Assembly (NCBI RefSeq): GCF_023509035.1
Contig: NZ_CP075583.1
Location: forward strand, 310,001-374,000
DNA: 64,000 bases
Source: Janthinobacterium lividum
Lineage (GTDB): Bacteria > Pseudomonadota > Gammaproteobacteria > Burkholderiales > Burkholderiaceae_D
Direction of reading: 5' to 3'
Positions within the stretch are counted from its first letter, which is position 1. Each line of letters opens with the position of its first letter. The notes under the pieces are model-generated. The model did not search any database. It had not been told where the DNA came from and saw only the letters and a program-made list of their open reading frames with translations. Positions 35,489 to 48,568 of this stretch are shown piece after piece. Position numbers and translations under genes: made by a program.

Positions 35489-36250
35489 ATGCCAGAAGGA
35501 CCTTCTATCGTCATCCTGTGCGAACAGGCTGCCTCCTTTGCCGGCAAGACGATCGCGCGCGCCAGCGGCAACTGCAAAACAATCGATCTTGCGCAACTGC
35601 AGGGGCAGCCGCTGCTGGCAATACGCAGCTGGGGCAAGCACTTCCTGCTGCAGTTGGCAGACAGTGCGCTACGCATCCATTTTCTATTGTTCGGCAGCTA
35701 CCGCATCAACGAACGCAAGGATACGCCACCGCGGCTGCAGCTGGAATTTGACGATGGCAGCGAACTCAATTTCTATGCCTGCTCCATCAAGCCCCTGGAT
35801 GCCGATCTCGATACCCTCTATGACTGGCGCGGCGACGTAATGAATCCCGCCTGGGATGGGGCGCTCGCGCGCAAGAAGCTGCGCGCGCGGCCCGCCTTGC
35901 TGGCATGTGATGCCTTGCTCGACCAGGATATCTTTGCCGGCGTGGGCAATATCATCAAGAATGAGGTGCTGTTCCGCATCCGCGTCCACCCGCTCTCTCC
36001 AGTCGGCACCCTGCCCGCGCCCAAGTTGCGCATGCTGGTGGAACAGGCGCGCCAGTACAGCTTTGATTTTCTCGGCTGGAAAAAAGCAGGCACCCTGAAG
36101 GCGCACTGGCTGGCGCATGCCAAAAAGACCTGTCCACGCTGCCATATTCCACTGCACAAAGCCGTCCTGGGCAAGAGCCAGCGGCGCAGTTTTTTCTGTC
36201 TTCGCTGCCAGAAACAATATGGCGCGGTTGAAGATGCAAGCAGGCTATGA
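35489..36250 (+). CDS. Fpg/Nei-family DNA glycosylase (endonuclease VIII-like)
   Basis: 253-aa base-excision repair enzyme. It begins MPEGPS with the catalytic Pro2 and Glu3. The helix-two-turn-helix segment DQDIFAGVGNIIKNEVLFRIRVHP is near residue 150, and a C-terminal zinc finger has CPRC near 213 and CLRC near 240. It removes oxidised bases with AP-lyase activity. The branch (Nei-like) is preferred over MutM because the N-terminal region diverges from Fpg. Confidence 0.9.
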   Translation: MPEGPSIVILCEQAASFAGKTIARASGNCKTIDLAQLQGQPLLAIRSWGKHFLLQLADSALRIHFLLFGSYRINERKDTPPRLQLEFDDGSELNFYACSIKPLDADLDTLYDWRGDVMNPAWDGALARKKLRARPALLACDALLDQDIFAGVGNIIKNEVLFRIRVHPLSPVGTLPAPKLRMLVEQARQYSFDFLGWKKAGTLKAHWLAHAKKTCPRCHIPLHKAVLGKSQRRSFFCLRCQKQYGAVEDASRL

Positions 36251-36290
36251 TCAGGGCACAAGACCCGTCAAATTCACCACTGGAGACAAC

Positions 36291-37088
36291 ATGACCGCAA
36301 CACATGACACGGTAGCACCGCTGGTGCTGCGCGAAGAGCAAAATGGCCTCGTCACCTTGCGCCTGAACCGCCCGATGCAATTCAATGCCTTGTCGGAAGC
36401 CATGCTGACGGCGCTGCAAGAGGCCTTCGATACCATCGCGCAGCAGCCGCATGTGCGCTGCGTGGTGCTGGCCGCTGAAGGCAAGGCGTTTTGCGCGGGA
36501 CACGATTTGCGCCAGATGCAAGCTACGCGCCAGCTTGCGTATTATCAAACCCTGTTTGCGCAGTGCTCGCGCGTGATGCAAACCATCCAGGCCTTGCCCG
36601 TACCCGTGATTGCCCGCGTGCATGGCATCGCCACGGCAGCCGGCTGCCAGCTGGTTGCCAGCTGCGACCTGGCCGTGGCGGGCGCGTCCGCGCGCTTTGC
36701 TGTCTCCGGCATCAACGTGGGCCTGTTCTGCGCCACGCCATCCGTGGCCCTGTCGCGCAATGTCTCGCCCAAGCGGGCCTTCGACATGCTGGTGACGGGT
36801 CGCTTCATCGACGCCGACACGGCCGCCGACTGGGGCTTGATCAACGAAACGGTGGCCGACGCGGCGCTCGACGAGGCCGTGGCGCGCCTGGCGCAACAGA
36901 TCATGGCGAAAAGCCCCACGGCCATCCGTTACGGCAAGGCCATGTTCTACCGGCAGCGCCAACTGCCGCTGGACGAGGCATATGCGTATGCGGGGGACGT
37001 CATGGCGCGCAACATGATGGAAGAGGATGCGGATGAAGGCGTCACCGCCTTTTTAGAAAAACGGCCGCCCAACTGGGCGCGGCCATAG
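36291..37088 (+). CDS. Enoyl-CoA hydratase/isomerase family protein
   Basis: 265-aa crotonase-fold protein, most like the ECHDC3 branch. The oxyanion-hole motifs are KAFCAGHDLRQM near residue 67 and ATAAGCQLVASCDLAVA near residue 113. The catalytic Glu pair of classical hydratases is not obvious (SGINVGLFC in the second region), so it may not be a hydratase in the strict sense. ATG 36291 has GGAG 5 nt upstream; the longer ORF upstream shadows the Nei gene. Confidence 0.87.
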   Translation: MTATHDTVAPLVLREEQNGLVTLRLNRPMQFNALSEAMLTALQEAFDTIAQQPHVRCVVLAAEGKAFCAGHDLRQMQATRQLAYYQTLFAQCSRVMQTIQALPVPVIARVHGIATAAGCQLVASCDLAVAGASARFAVSGINVGLFCATPSVALSRNVSPKRAFDMLVTGRFIDADTAADWGLINETVADAALDEAVARLAQQIMAKSPTAIRYGKAMFYRQRQLPLDEAYAYAGDVMARNMMEEDADEGVTAFLEKRPPNWARP

Positions 37089-37112
37089 TTCTTGCTGAAA
37101 AACAAAGTAACA

Positions 37113-37230
37113 ACACCTGACAAAACCGTAGCGAGCGGAAGGAAGAGGTGGCCGAGAAGCGCAACCGTACTCTAGTACGGTGAGCATCGCAAGCCACCTA
37201 TGCCGACGCGCAGTAGGTTTGGTCAGGTGT
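37113..37230. repeat. Nested 118-bp inverted repeat between convergent genes
   Basis: Three pairing tiers share one centre. Outer: ACACCTGAC at 37113-37121 with GTCAGGTGT at 37222-37230, extended by AAACC/GGTTT. Middle: AGGTGGC 37146-37152 with GCCACCT 37193-37199. Inner: ACCGTAC 37164-37170 with GTACGGT 37175-37181 around TCTA. The tiers are separated by nearly equal internal loops (24 and 22 nt, then 11 and 11). The element ends 7 nt before the AIM24 stop at 37238. The structure is read directly; its nature is unknown. Confidence 0.75.
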
Positions 37231-37237
37231 ACTCCAA

Positions 37238-37976
37238 TTAACGTTCCTGCTTCATCTGCTGCTGCACAGAAAGACTCAAGGTACCCAGGTCTTCCTTGCC
37301 CAGCAGCGGCAATTGCGCCAGCAGCTGCATCAGGGCGGAACTGCCCGTCACATCGAGCTCGGACGATTGCACCAGCACCGTGCCGGCACCCGTGAAGTCG
37401 ATCTGCTTTTCCTCGCCCGACAAACTGAAACCCGTGAGCGCGCCGGCGGCCGAGGCCCAGCCCTGCACGTGGGCATAATCGTAGTGGTAGGAAGGGCTGG
37501 GGCAATCGGCCCAGCCCAGCACGGCCTGCTCGTCGACGCGGCACGGCAATTCCAGGAAATGCACGGGGCCGTTCGACGAGGCGATGACCTTACCGGTGCC
37601 TATCATGGTCAGATAACCGGGCAAGGTCGATTCCTGGCAAATCACATCCTTGGTAAAACCCCAGCAGGTTTTTCGCGCGGATGGTCATGTTGGCGTTGTC
37701 CAGGTCGTAGCACGCCAGGTCGTTGCCGTTATCGCCCAAAATCAACTGGCCCTGGCCTTGCGCCACGACAAAGTGGTGGATGTATTTCGGTGCATTGAAG
37801 GCGTTGCGCACGATCAGGTCGAGCACGCTGCTGCCCATGGCTTCGAAGCGCAGCTCGCCATAGAAGGCGATCATCTTGCCCTTGCGAATGAAGATCTGTT
37901 CCTTGACGTCGATGACATACGAAAAACGGTTCAGGTTATCGTTCTTCGGCAAGGTATCGGGATTGTAAATCGTCAT
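37238..37976 (-). pseudogene. AIM24-family protein, copy 3, split by a one-base insertion
   Basis: Third gene of an AIM24 (TIGR00266-like) triplet. The frame from ATG 37976 runs through SYVIDVKEQIFIRKGKMIAFYGELRFE to KNLLGF. The second half, in another frame, runs from TKDVICQES to QQQMKQER. The break lies in the AAAACCCC stretch at 37655-37662; removing one A or one C restores a 245-aa protein. Total length is 3n+1. ATG 37976 has AAGG 6 nt upstream and follows the copy 2 stop by 3 nt. Confidence 0.8.
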
Positions 37977-37979
37977 GGC

Positions 37980-38621
37980 TTACCTTTCGCTCGCTTGGAT
38001 GTAGACCGTGCCCTGGCCCGTAAACTTCACCTGGTACGATTCACCGGACGCCTGGCCGACAAAGGTTTTCCAGTTCAGGTCGGTGACGATGGTCGAGCTC
38101 AGCTGCCCCGTATGGCCGATATACGCTTGCGGGTCGACAAACACGGGCACGTCCGGCGTGACGGGCAAGCCGATGGCATTGCCGTCCGACAAAATCGCCA
38201 CTTCGCCCGTGCCTTGCAAGGTGGTGGTAAACAAGCCCTGGCCCGAGGCCATGCCGCGCACCACGCCCTGCACACCGCCCTGGTTGCCCAGGAACATGGT
38301 GCCGGCCGTCAGGCGCGCATCGAAGGCCAGCAGGGAGTCGCTTTCCACATAGAACGTTTCACCGCGCACAGGGACGATGCTGACGAACAGGCCGCCCTGC
38401 GCGTAAAACACGCTGCCCGTGCCGCGCGCCGACATCATGGCGTAGCCTTCGTTCGTGACGGCGCGCATGGCCAGGCTTTGCACGCCCTGGCCGGCCAGGA
38501 AGGAGCGGCTGAACGCCACGTCGCCCTGGTACGACACCATGGCGCCCTTGCGCGCGAACACCTCTTCATTGCCGAGTTTGACCTCAAGCATCTTTTCATT
38601 GATCTGCTGATAGACAGGCAT
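37980..38621 (-). CDS. AIM24-family protein, copy 2
   Basis: 213-aa beta-rich protein of the AIM24 family. Key features are MLEVKLGNEEVFARKGAMVSYQGDVAF, VTNEGYAMMSARGTGSVFYA, GMASGQGLFTTTLQGTGEVAI, and the C-terminal KFTGQGTVYIQASER. No signal peptide or membrane helix. Bacterial function is unestablished; the family name comes from a mitochondrial membrane-organisation protein. AGGAG is 6 nt before ATG 38621. It is the middle gene of a three-copy operon, 8 nt after copy 1. Confidence 0.85.
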   Translation of the reverse strand: MPVYQQINEKMLEVKLGNEEVFARKGAMVSYQGDVAFSRSFLAGQGVQSLAMRAVTNEGYAMMSARGTGSVFYAQGGLFVSIVPVRGETFYVESDSLLAFDARLTAGTMFLGNQGGVQGVVRGMASGQGLFTTTLQGTGEVAILSDGNAIGLPVTPDVPVFVDPQAYIGHTGQLSSTIVTDLNWKTFVGQASGESYQVKFTGQGTVYIQASER

Positions 38622-38629
38622 GGCGGCTC

Positions 38630-39247
38630 CTAGCGTTCGGCGGGCTGGATGAACACCACGCCCTGGCCTGTGAATTTGTGCTGGTACGATTCGCCCGAGC
38701 TCTGGCCGATCATGGTGCGCCAGTTGACGTCAAAAACGAATTCCTGGCGGATGTCGCCCTTGAAGCCGACGAAGGCGTCCGGGTCCACGCGCAGCGGGTG
38801 CGCCGGCGTCACTTCCAGCATGATCAGGTTGCCGCGCGAAATGACGGCCAGGTTGCCGTGACCTTCGACGGTGGTGGAAAACAGGCCCTGGCCCGAGCTG
38901 GCGCCGCGCAAGCCCGCAAAGCTGGTGCCCGTCTTCAGGCTCGTGTCGTAGGCCAGCAGGCTGCTGCTTTCGATGGTCAGCTTTTCGCCGGCCAGCGCCA
39001 TGACGGTGATCTCGGCCGCATTCTGCGCGAAAAACACGGTGCCCGTGCCGGCGGCCTGCATCACCTGCATGCCTTCGTTCGTCACCTTGCGCTTGAGCGC
39101 GCCGAAGAGGCCCTCGCCACCGAGCAGGGACTTTTCAAATTTGATGCTGCCCGTATAGGCGACCATGGCGCCGGCTATCGCCAGCACTTTTTCATCCTGC
39201 AGGCGCACTTCCAGCAGGCGGTCGGTATTGGTGCGGAAACTGGTCAC
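38630..39247 (-). CDS. AIM24-family protein, copy 1
   Basis: 205-aa paralogue of copy 2 (LLEVRLQDEKVLAIAGAMVAYTGSIKFEKSL, VTNEGMQVMQAAGTGTVFFA, GASSGQGLFSTTVEGHGNLAV, KFTGQGVVFIQPAER). I chose GTG 39247 because GGGGAG sits 6 nt upstream; the ORF runs to 39379, but ATG 39283 lacks such a site. It is the first gene of the AIM24 triplet, with no other gene between it and the S8 terminator. Confidence 0.82.
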   Translation of the reverse strand: MTSFRTNTDRLLEVRLQDEKVLAIAGAMVAYTGSIKFEKSLLGGEGLFGALKRKVTNEGMQVMQAAGTGTVFFAQNAAEITVMALAGEKLTIESSSLLAYDTSLKTGTSFAGLRGASSGQGLFSTTVEGHGNLAVISRGNLIMLEVTPAHPLRVDPDAFVGFKGDIRQEFVFDVNWRTMIGQSSGESYQHKFTGQGVVFIQPAER

Positions 39248-39354
39248 GCGCGACTCCCCAAGAATGCCAGGGCACAAAGCCATGGCTATCCGACAAGATA
39301 CCGGTGGCTTTGCTGGCGTGCAAGCGCTATTCCTCCCGAACGGGGTGAGCGAAT

Positions 39355-39384
39355 AAAAAAAAGGCGTGCCCGGAGGCACGCCTT
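39355..39384 (-). terminator. Terminator of the subtilase gene
   Basis: AAGGCGTGCC 39361-39370 pairs with GGCACGCCTT 39375-39384 around CGGA. On the minus strand T8 follows (39362-39355). It is 20 nt after the stop at 39405. Confidence 0.88.
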
Positions 39385-39404
39385 GCGTTCACACAGGAAA
39401 CGGT

Positions 39405-42570
<3,166 letters not shown>

Positions 42571-42571
42571 C

Positions 42572-43387
42572 TCACGCTCCTTGCACGGTGGCAGTGGCGA
42601 ACTTGCCGGTGCGGCGGCGCGACAGCATGCCGATGGCGCCCAGGCCAACCAGCATCAGCATGTAGGTCGACGGCTCCGGCACGGCGCTGATATTGATATT
42701 GTCGAGCGCAAACTGGCCCTGGTTAAAAGCGGGGAAATCGAGGGAATTGCTGCAGGCGCCCGTGTCGTTGAAGATGCACGCATTGAAGGTCAGGCCCGTG
42801 AAGACATAGTTGCTGAAGCCGCCCAGCAGGGAAGCGCTCTGGAAAGAGTAATTGCCATCGCTGCCCTGGCCGGGAAACGCCAGCGAGGTGCTGACCACTT
42901 GGCCGTCGCTGAGGGTGCCGCTCAGCTGCAACTGGCCCCAATTCTGGTTCGGCAAGCCGGACACGGGCGCGATGAAGGAATAATCGAAACCGGCCAGGGT
43001 GAATGCCTGGTGGTCGGCACGCGAGAAATTCACGCCGCCATCGTTGAGGATGGCCAGGTAATTGCCGGTGGCGCCCTGCGGGCAGGCGGCGATATCGCAC
43101 GACGAGCCCACGCGGCCATCGAGGATGGCGCCCACGCCGCTGACGCCGCCGCCGGCCGCCGTGGTCGGGTCGGCCAGGAACAGCAGGTTGTAGCTCGACG
43201 TATTGAGCGTCTGGCCGCTTTCATAGATATCGGGACGCAAGGCGTCGAAGCTCAGGACATCGGCCATGGCCGGCGCCGAGGCCAGCACGGACAAGGTGGC
43301 CAGCGCGGCAAGGACGGTGGAGCGACCGCGGGTAGCGGGCGGATTGACGGTAGCGGGCGATACCCGCGCATGAGATAAACGATTCAT
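42572..43387 (-). CDS. PEP-CTERM sorted exported protein
   Basis: 271-aa protein. Signal segment STVLAALATLSVLASAPAMA, then a beta-rich mature region (SFDALRPDIYESGQ to LDNINISA). The C-terminus is a PEP-CTERM signal: VPEPSTYMLMLVGLGAIG followed by SRRR. This is cleaved by an exosortase (EpsH family) encoded elsewhere. ATG 43387 has AAGGGAA 4 nt upstream; the earlier ATG 43453 would precede a charged stretch. It is translationally coupled to the subtilase (stop TGA, 1 nt, ATG). Confidence 0.88.
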   Translation of the reverse strand: MNRLSHARVSPATVNPPATRGRSTVLAALATLSVLASAPAMADVLSFDALRPDIYESGQTLNTSSYNLLFLADPTTAAGGGVSGVGAILDGRVGSSCDIAACPQGATGNYLAILNDGGVNFSRADHQAFTLAGFDYSFIAPVSGLPNQNWGQLQLSGTLSDGQVVSTSLAFPGQGSDGNYSFQSASLLGGFSNYVFTGLTFNACIFNDTGACSNSLDFPAFNQGQFALDNINISAVPEPSTYMLMLVGLGAIGMLSRRRTGKFATATVQGA

Positions 43388-43828
43388 TCTATTCCCTTGA
43401 TTGTTGTGGATAGATAGGTCGGCAGGTCTGACGCCCGCTTTCAGCTTTTTCACAAAAGTGTCAATAAATATAGCAAATCACATAAAACAAATATCATATT
43501 TTTAATGTCGTTTATTTATTTTTTATCTAACTTTGCGAAACTTTGTTTTGTTTTAGCTATGAAAGTTTGAGGAATCCCAACGTTACATTTGAACAACAAT
43601 TCCTCACACTGCAGACGCGCGCGCCAGCGTGCGGACAGAACTTCGGATAAGCTCGAAAACCGCGCCTGCAAAGCCATCATCCCCCCCGTCACATCGCGGT
43701 ACACCTGTTCCATCCTGGAACACTGGTCTGTGCCCCTCCACTCCCACAAGACGCACCTCCCGAGCTATTGCGCCGATGGCATGAAGCTTGCACAACAAGG
43801 ATATCGACCGTGCTCAGGGAGCAGCATC
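43388..43828. other. Divergent intergenic region, AT-rich core
   Basis: 441 nt between the PEP-CTERM and histidine kinase genes. Bases 43450-43565 are strongly AT-rich (A/T runs, TTTATTTATTTTTTA) in contrast to the flanks. It should hold both promoters, but I cannot place the hexamers with confidence. An ORF from 43589 to 43828 is in frame with the kinase but has no coding character. Confidence 0.5.
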
Positions 43829-44737
43829 ATGGAACACCATCAATTTGGCGCCCAGGCAAGCGCGCGCTCCCGGCCACGCCGGACTGTCCTGCTGTGCTGC
43901 GCGCTGGCGCTGGCTTTTTTCCTGCTGGCCGCCAGGCTGGACCTGGCCGAACGGCTGACGCACGCACTCTGGCGCCAGGAGCACTGGCAACTCGATGAAC
44001 TGGCTCTGAGCCTGCTGCTGCTGGTCTTGGCGCTGGCCGGCTTTGCCGTGCGGCGCGGACGCCAGGTGGCGCTGCTGCTGGCGCAGAACCGCGCCCTCAC
44101 GCAGCGCCTGCTGCGCGCGCAGGAAGAAGAGCGCTGCGCGCTGGCACGCGAGCTGCACGATGAAGTGGGACAAGACTGCACGGCCATCCGCGCCGCCGCC
44201 AGCTACATCCTGCGCGCACGCGAGGGCGACCAGGCGAATGTGCAAGCGTGCGCCGCCAGCATCGCCCGCTCTTCGGAAGCGCTGCACGCGATGGTGCGCA
44301 GCATGCTGCGCCGGCTGCGCCCGCCCGTGCTCGACAGCCTGGGCCTGGAAGCGGCCCTGCAGGCGCTGTGCGACAGCTGGGTCCAGCAACACGGCATCGT
44401 TTGCCATTTCGCGCCGCACGCCATCCCCGCCGACCTCGACGACAGCACCGCCACCGCCCTCTACCGCCTGGTGCAGGAAGGCTTGACGAACGTGGCGCGC
44501 CACGCGGGCGCCGACCGGGCCACGGTGGAACTGCGCGCCGATGCGCACGGCTTGCTGCACCTGGCCATCGAAGACAATGGCCGGGGTTTGCGCCAGGACA
44601 TGCAGCAGGATGCCGGTTTCGGCATGCTGGGCATGCGCGAGCGCGTGGCCGGCCTGCGCGGCCATATCCGCTGGATCAGCGCACTGGGCAAGGGCTTGCG
44701 CATCGAAGTGGCCCTGGCGGCACGGTGCGCGGCATGA
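43829..44737 (+). CDS. NarL-type sensor histidine kinase
   Basis: 302-aa sensor kinase. Two hydrophobic helices (residues about 19-36 and 55-75) with a very short loop form the sensor part, so it probably senses membrane or cytoplasmic signals. The HisKA_3 phosphoacceptor box is RELHDEVGQDCTAIRAAA, near residue 110. The ATPase has ALYRLVQEGLTNVARHA (N-box), DNGRGL and GMLGMRERV. ATG 43829 has GGGAG 8 nt upstream. It overlaps its response regulator by ATGA. Confidence 0.9.
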   Translation: MEHHQFGAQASARSRPRRTVLLCCALALAFFLLAARLDLAERLTHALWRQEHWQLDELALSLLLLVLALAGFAVRRGRQVALLLAQNRALTQRLLRAQEEERCALARELHDEVGQDCTAIRAAASYILRAREGDQANVQACAASIARSSEALHAMVRSMLRRLRPPVLDSLGLEAALQALCDSWVQQHGIVCHFAPHAIPADLDDSTATALYRLVQEGLTNVARHAGADRATVELRADAHGLLHLAIEDNGRGLRQDMQQDAGFGMLGMRERVAGLRGHIRWISALGKGLRIEVALAARCAA

Positions 44738-45420
44738 ACGCCACGAGCGCCATGAGTGCAATGAGTGGCAATATGCTGCCGATCCGCGTGATGCTGGTGG
44801 ACGACCACCCGGTGGTGCGCACCGGTTACCGGCGCTTGCTGGAACAGGGCGGCGACATCGCCGTCGTGGCCGAGGCGGGCAATGGCGAATCGGCCTATGC
44901 CTTGTACCTGGAGCAGGCGCCCGACGTTTGCGTGACGGATTTATCCATGCCCGGCATCGGCGGCCTGGAATTGCTGCGCAAGCTGCTCGCCCGCGACGCC
45001 AGCGCCCGCGTGCTGGTCTTCAGCATGCACGACACGCCGCAGCTGATCGCGCGCGCCCTCGACGGCGGTGCCTGCGGCTTCATCAGCAAGCAGGCCGACC
45101 CGGAACACCTGGTCGACGCCGTGCGCGCCGCCCATGCGGGCCGGCGCTACCTGGATCCGCACAGCGCGCCCGGCGTGCTGCAGGGCACGGCCCGCATGGA
45201 AGCGCAGCGCTTGAGCAGCCTGAGCCAGCGCGAATTCGAAATCTTCCGCCTGCTGGCCGAAGGCCGCAGCGCCGCCGACTGCGCCCGACTGCTGCACGTG
45301 AGCAGCAAGACGGTGGCCAACCACCAGACCTGCATCAAGGAAAAGCTCGACGTGCCCGGCCCCGCCGCTTTGGTCCACCTGGCCTTACGCAACGGGGTCA
45401 TCGAACACGTCCATCCTTAA
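44734..45420 (+). CDS. LuxR/NarL-family response regulator
   Basis: 228-aa regulator. The receiver domain has the acidic pair in VMLVDDHPVV, the phospho-accepting Asp in VTDLSMPG and Lys in FISKQAD. A C-terminal LuxR HTH is near residues 165-220 (LSQREFEIFRLLAEGRSAADCARLLHVSSKTVANH). ATG 44734 overlaps the kinase stop (ATGA); later ATG codons at 44752, 44761 and 44773 are alternatives. The stop overlaps the TonB receptor stop by 4 nt in convergent orientation. Confidence 0.9.
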   Translation: MNATSAMSAMSGNMLPIRVMLVDDHPVVRTGYRRLLEQGGDIAVVAEAGNGESAYALYLEQAPDVCVTDLSMPGIGGLELLRKLLARDASARVLVFSMHDTPQLIARALDGGACGFISKQADPEHLVDAVRAAHAGRRYLDPHSAPGVLQGTARMEAQRLSSLSQREFEIFRLLAEGRSAADCARLLHVSSKTVANHQTCIKEKLDVPGPAALVHLALRNGVIEHVHP

Positions 45421-47916
45421 AACGCGTAGCGCAAGCCCACATTCACGCTGCGCGGCGCGCCGGCCGCATAAAACGTCGCATTGACCATCGGATAGGCGCC
45501 GTTCACGGCCGGCAGCGGCCGGGCGGCGAAGTTGCCGCTGGCATCGAAACCCGTGGCGCCCAGCTGGGCCGCCGTCGCATATTTCCGGTCGAACAGGTTA
45601 TTCACCTGGGCGAACACGCTCAGCTGCGGCGTCAGCTGGTACTTGCCGTTCAGTTCCACCACGGCGTAGCCGCCGCTCTTGCCCGCGCCCGGGTACGCTG
45701 GCCCGCCCGCCTGGTGCTGGTTGTTTTCATTGCCGCGCGCATAGGCGCTCGACACGGCCGTCATGGCCAGGCCCACCGTCCAGTCGCGTCCACCCTGGAC
45801 ATCCACGTGCGCCTTGAAAATATGGCTGGGCGTCAGGGGAATCCGGTTGCCCGGCGTGATGACGATATTGCCTTCCAGGCCGGGCGCGTCCGCGTCGCTG
45901 CTGCTGTTGGCGCTGCCGTTGACCACTTCGCGGCTTTGATAGGTCGCCTGCAGCCACGTGTAGTTGACGCCGAAATCCAGCGCGCCCGCCTTGCCATCGA
46001 GCGCCAGCTCCACGCCCTGGTGGCGCGTCTTGCCGAAATTCTTGAAATAGCCAAAACCGGCCTGGTTGTCGGCCACGAACAGGATATCGTCGTGGTTTTC
46101 CGCGCGGAACACGCCCGCGCTCCAGCGGGCCAGCTCGCCCCACTTGCCGCGCACGCCCGTTTCCCACGTCTTCGTCACCACCTGTTTCAAGGGCGGATCG
46201 CCGGCCATGGCGTTGGGCAGGCGGCAAGGATTTTCCGGGTCGGCGCAACCGAGTTCGATGGCCGTCGGCGTGCGGCTGCCTTCGTTGTAGCCGAGATACG
46301 CGCTCACGCCCGCGGCCGGCGCATAGGCCAGGCCGATGGCGGGATTGAAGCGGCTGAAACGGTGGTCGCCATCGAGCGAACCGCTGCCGCCGCCGGGCGT
46401 GATGGCGTCGCGGTTGCGCACCGTGCTGCGGTTGTAGCGGCCCGAGACGGTCACCGTCAATGCTTGATTCAACGCAATGCTGTCGCTCGCATACACGCTC
46501 CACGTGCGCATGCGCCCGCTCAAGTCGACCCGGTTGTCGACAGGCGTGCCATCGTCATCGATCTCCGTGCCGTCGGCAAAGAAATCGACGGGCGTGATGC
46601 TGCGGTCCGGGTTCAGGTAGCCGAACTGGCTGGTCTGGCGGAAGGTGGCGTGGCTCGCATCAAAGGCGGCGCCGGCCGTGATGGCGTGGCGCGCTCCCGC
46701 CAGGTCGGCCAGCACGGTGAACTGGCCCGAAAAACCATAGTTTTCCTGCTCGGTATGGCTGCGGTTGATCATGCCGTTGCACTTTTCGGCCGGCTCATCG
46801 TTCAACAGCACGTTGCCGAGGCAGCGCCACTTCCGGAAACGGCGTATTGCTTGCATTCGCCCCGCTGGCGGGAAAGCCCGTGTAGCCGGCCGCCGCCAGT
46901 GCCGCCCGCTCGGCCGCGCCCGGCTGGTAGACGGACTGGTCGAGCGACTCGTCGTTCAAGTCGCCATTGTAGGTGTGCGTGTCGATCTTGCGGTAGTACA
47001 CATTGCCCGACAAGAGCAAGGCATTGCTGGCTTGGTGCTTGCCCGTCAAGTTCAGCAGGGTCGACTTGTTTTCCGTCAAGTCCGGCTTGGTGTAGACGCT
47101 GCGGTAATCGCGCGCCAGCAGGCGCTGCTCCTGCAAGCCGTTGCCCGTCAGCGCATTGTCCGCATGGGCGACGGCGACGGCAATGTCGGTGCGCGCATCG
47201 CTCCAGCCCAGCTTGCCAAACACCTGGCGCACGTCGGACGGCGAATCGTCGCGCCAGCCGTCTTCCTTGAAACGGTTACCCGTCACATACCAGTGCCAGC
47301 CTTGCGCATTGCTGCCGCCATGCTCGACTTCGACGGCGCGTCGCTGGTGCGAACCCAGGCGCGCCTCGATGGCGGTGCCGGGACTGCTCCTGCCATCCTT
47401 CGTTTGCAGGGCCAGCGCGCCGCCCAGGGTGTTCAAGCCGAACAGCGGATTCGAGCCTGGCATCAGGGTCAGCGATTCGATGGCCATGCGCGGGATCAAG
47501 TCCCAGCTGACGACGTCGCCAAACGGCTGATTCAAACGCATGCCGTCCAGATACACGGACAATCCTTGCGGCGTGCCCAGCAGGGGCGAAGCCGTGTAGC
47601 CGCGATAGCTGACGTCGGGCTGGAACGGATTGTTCTGTACTTCGTTCACAACCACGCTGCCCAGGTTGCGGCGCAAGAAGGCGGAAATGTCGAGCGCGCC
47701 GCTGCGGGCGATCTGCTGCGCGCTGGCCGTCTGCACGGGCGCGGCCAGCGCATCGCGCGGCTGCTCCACGGTGGGCAAGGGCATGCTGCCCGTGATGATG
47801 ACGGTGGGCAAGTCGCCCGCTGCGGCCAAGTTCGCGGCCAGGCTGGCGACAGCCGGCTCGGCGGCCTGCGCCTGGCACAGCGCCATGGCAGCGGCGGCGA
47901 ATAAAGTCAGTCTCAT
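45417..47916 (-). pseudogene. TonB-dependent outer-membrane receptor, split by a one-base insertion
   Basis: Repaired product is 832 aa. The frame from ATG 47916 (GGGGA 6 nt upstream) has a signal peptide ([16 protein letters not shown]) and a plug domain ([37 protein letters not shown]). The second frame encodes most of the barrel, ending NVGLRYAF with the terminal Phe. The frame breaks near 46826-46836 (NTPFPE to WRCLGN); total length is 3n+1. This one is not in a homopolymer. Substrate unknown. It is divergent from lrp and tail to tail with the response regulator. Confidence 0.87.
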
Positions 47917-48007
47917 GCGTATCCCCGATTTATAGTGGTTTTTATTGCGTCCAGTATCGGACAGCCACCTGGGATGAACTAGGGAAAAACTCCCGCCGTG
48001 CAGGGAA

Positions 48008-48469
48008 TTAACGCTGCAAGGGTAAGTAACTCTGTTTGAGCTGGCGCAAGACAAAGCTCGATTTGCTGTGGCGGATGCCGGGAATTTTATACAGGCGCTC
48101 GCGCAACAGACGCTCGTAGTCGCGTGTGTCGCTGACGGCGATGCGCAGGTAGTAATCGTAGTCGCCGGAGACGAGAAACGCTTCCAGCACTTCCGGGATC
48201 ATGGCCAGCGCGTGGCCGAATTCGAACAGGGCCTGGTCGGAATGGTCGTCCAGGGTCACTTGCACGATGACGGTGTCGGCCAGCCCCACCTTGGCTGCGT
48301 TGACGTTCACCGTGTAGCCTTCGATGACGCCATCGTCCTCCATGCGCTTGATGCGCGCCCAGCATGGCGACGAGGTCAGGCCCACCTTGGCGCTCAGCTC
48401 GTGCAGGCTGATGCGGGCATCCTGCTGCAAGGCCGTCAGGATGGCGAGGTCGAATTTGTCCAGCTTCAT
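48008..48469 (-). CDS. Lrp/AsnC-family transcriptional regulator
   Basis: 153 aa. N-terminal HTH ([41 protein letters not shown]), then the RAM domain ([33 protein letters not shown]). It senses amino acids and forms octamers in the family. AAGGA lies 9 nt before ATG 48469. It is divergent from an acetolactate synthase 99 nt away, making branched-chain amino-acid control likely but unproven. Confidence 0.9.
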   Translation of the reverse strand: MKLDKFDLAILTALQQDARISLHELSAKVGLTSSPCWARIKRMEDDGVIEGYTVNVNAAKVGLADTVIVQVTLDDHSDQALFEFGHALAMIPEVLEAFLVSGDYDYYLRIAVSDTRDYERLLRERLYKIPGIRHSKSSFVLRQLKQSYLPLQR

Positions 48470-48568
48470 TCTGTCATATCCTTATTCCACAGCAAATTTT
48501 ACTGAATATCGCATTCTATACGAGAAAACTAGCAGCCTTTTCTGCCAGGGCAAGCAGAAAATAGAGCC

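Noticed and set aside
44541..47270. Plus-strand ORF of 909 codons
   Set aside because: Spans the kinase/regulator genes in the wrong frame and then the TonB receptor antisense; no recognisable domain.
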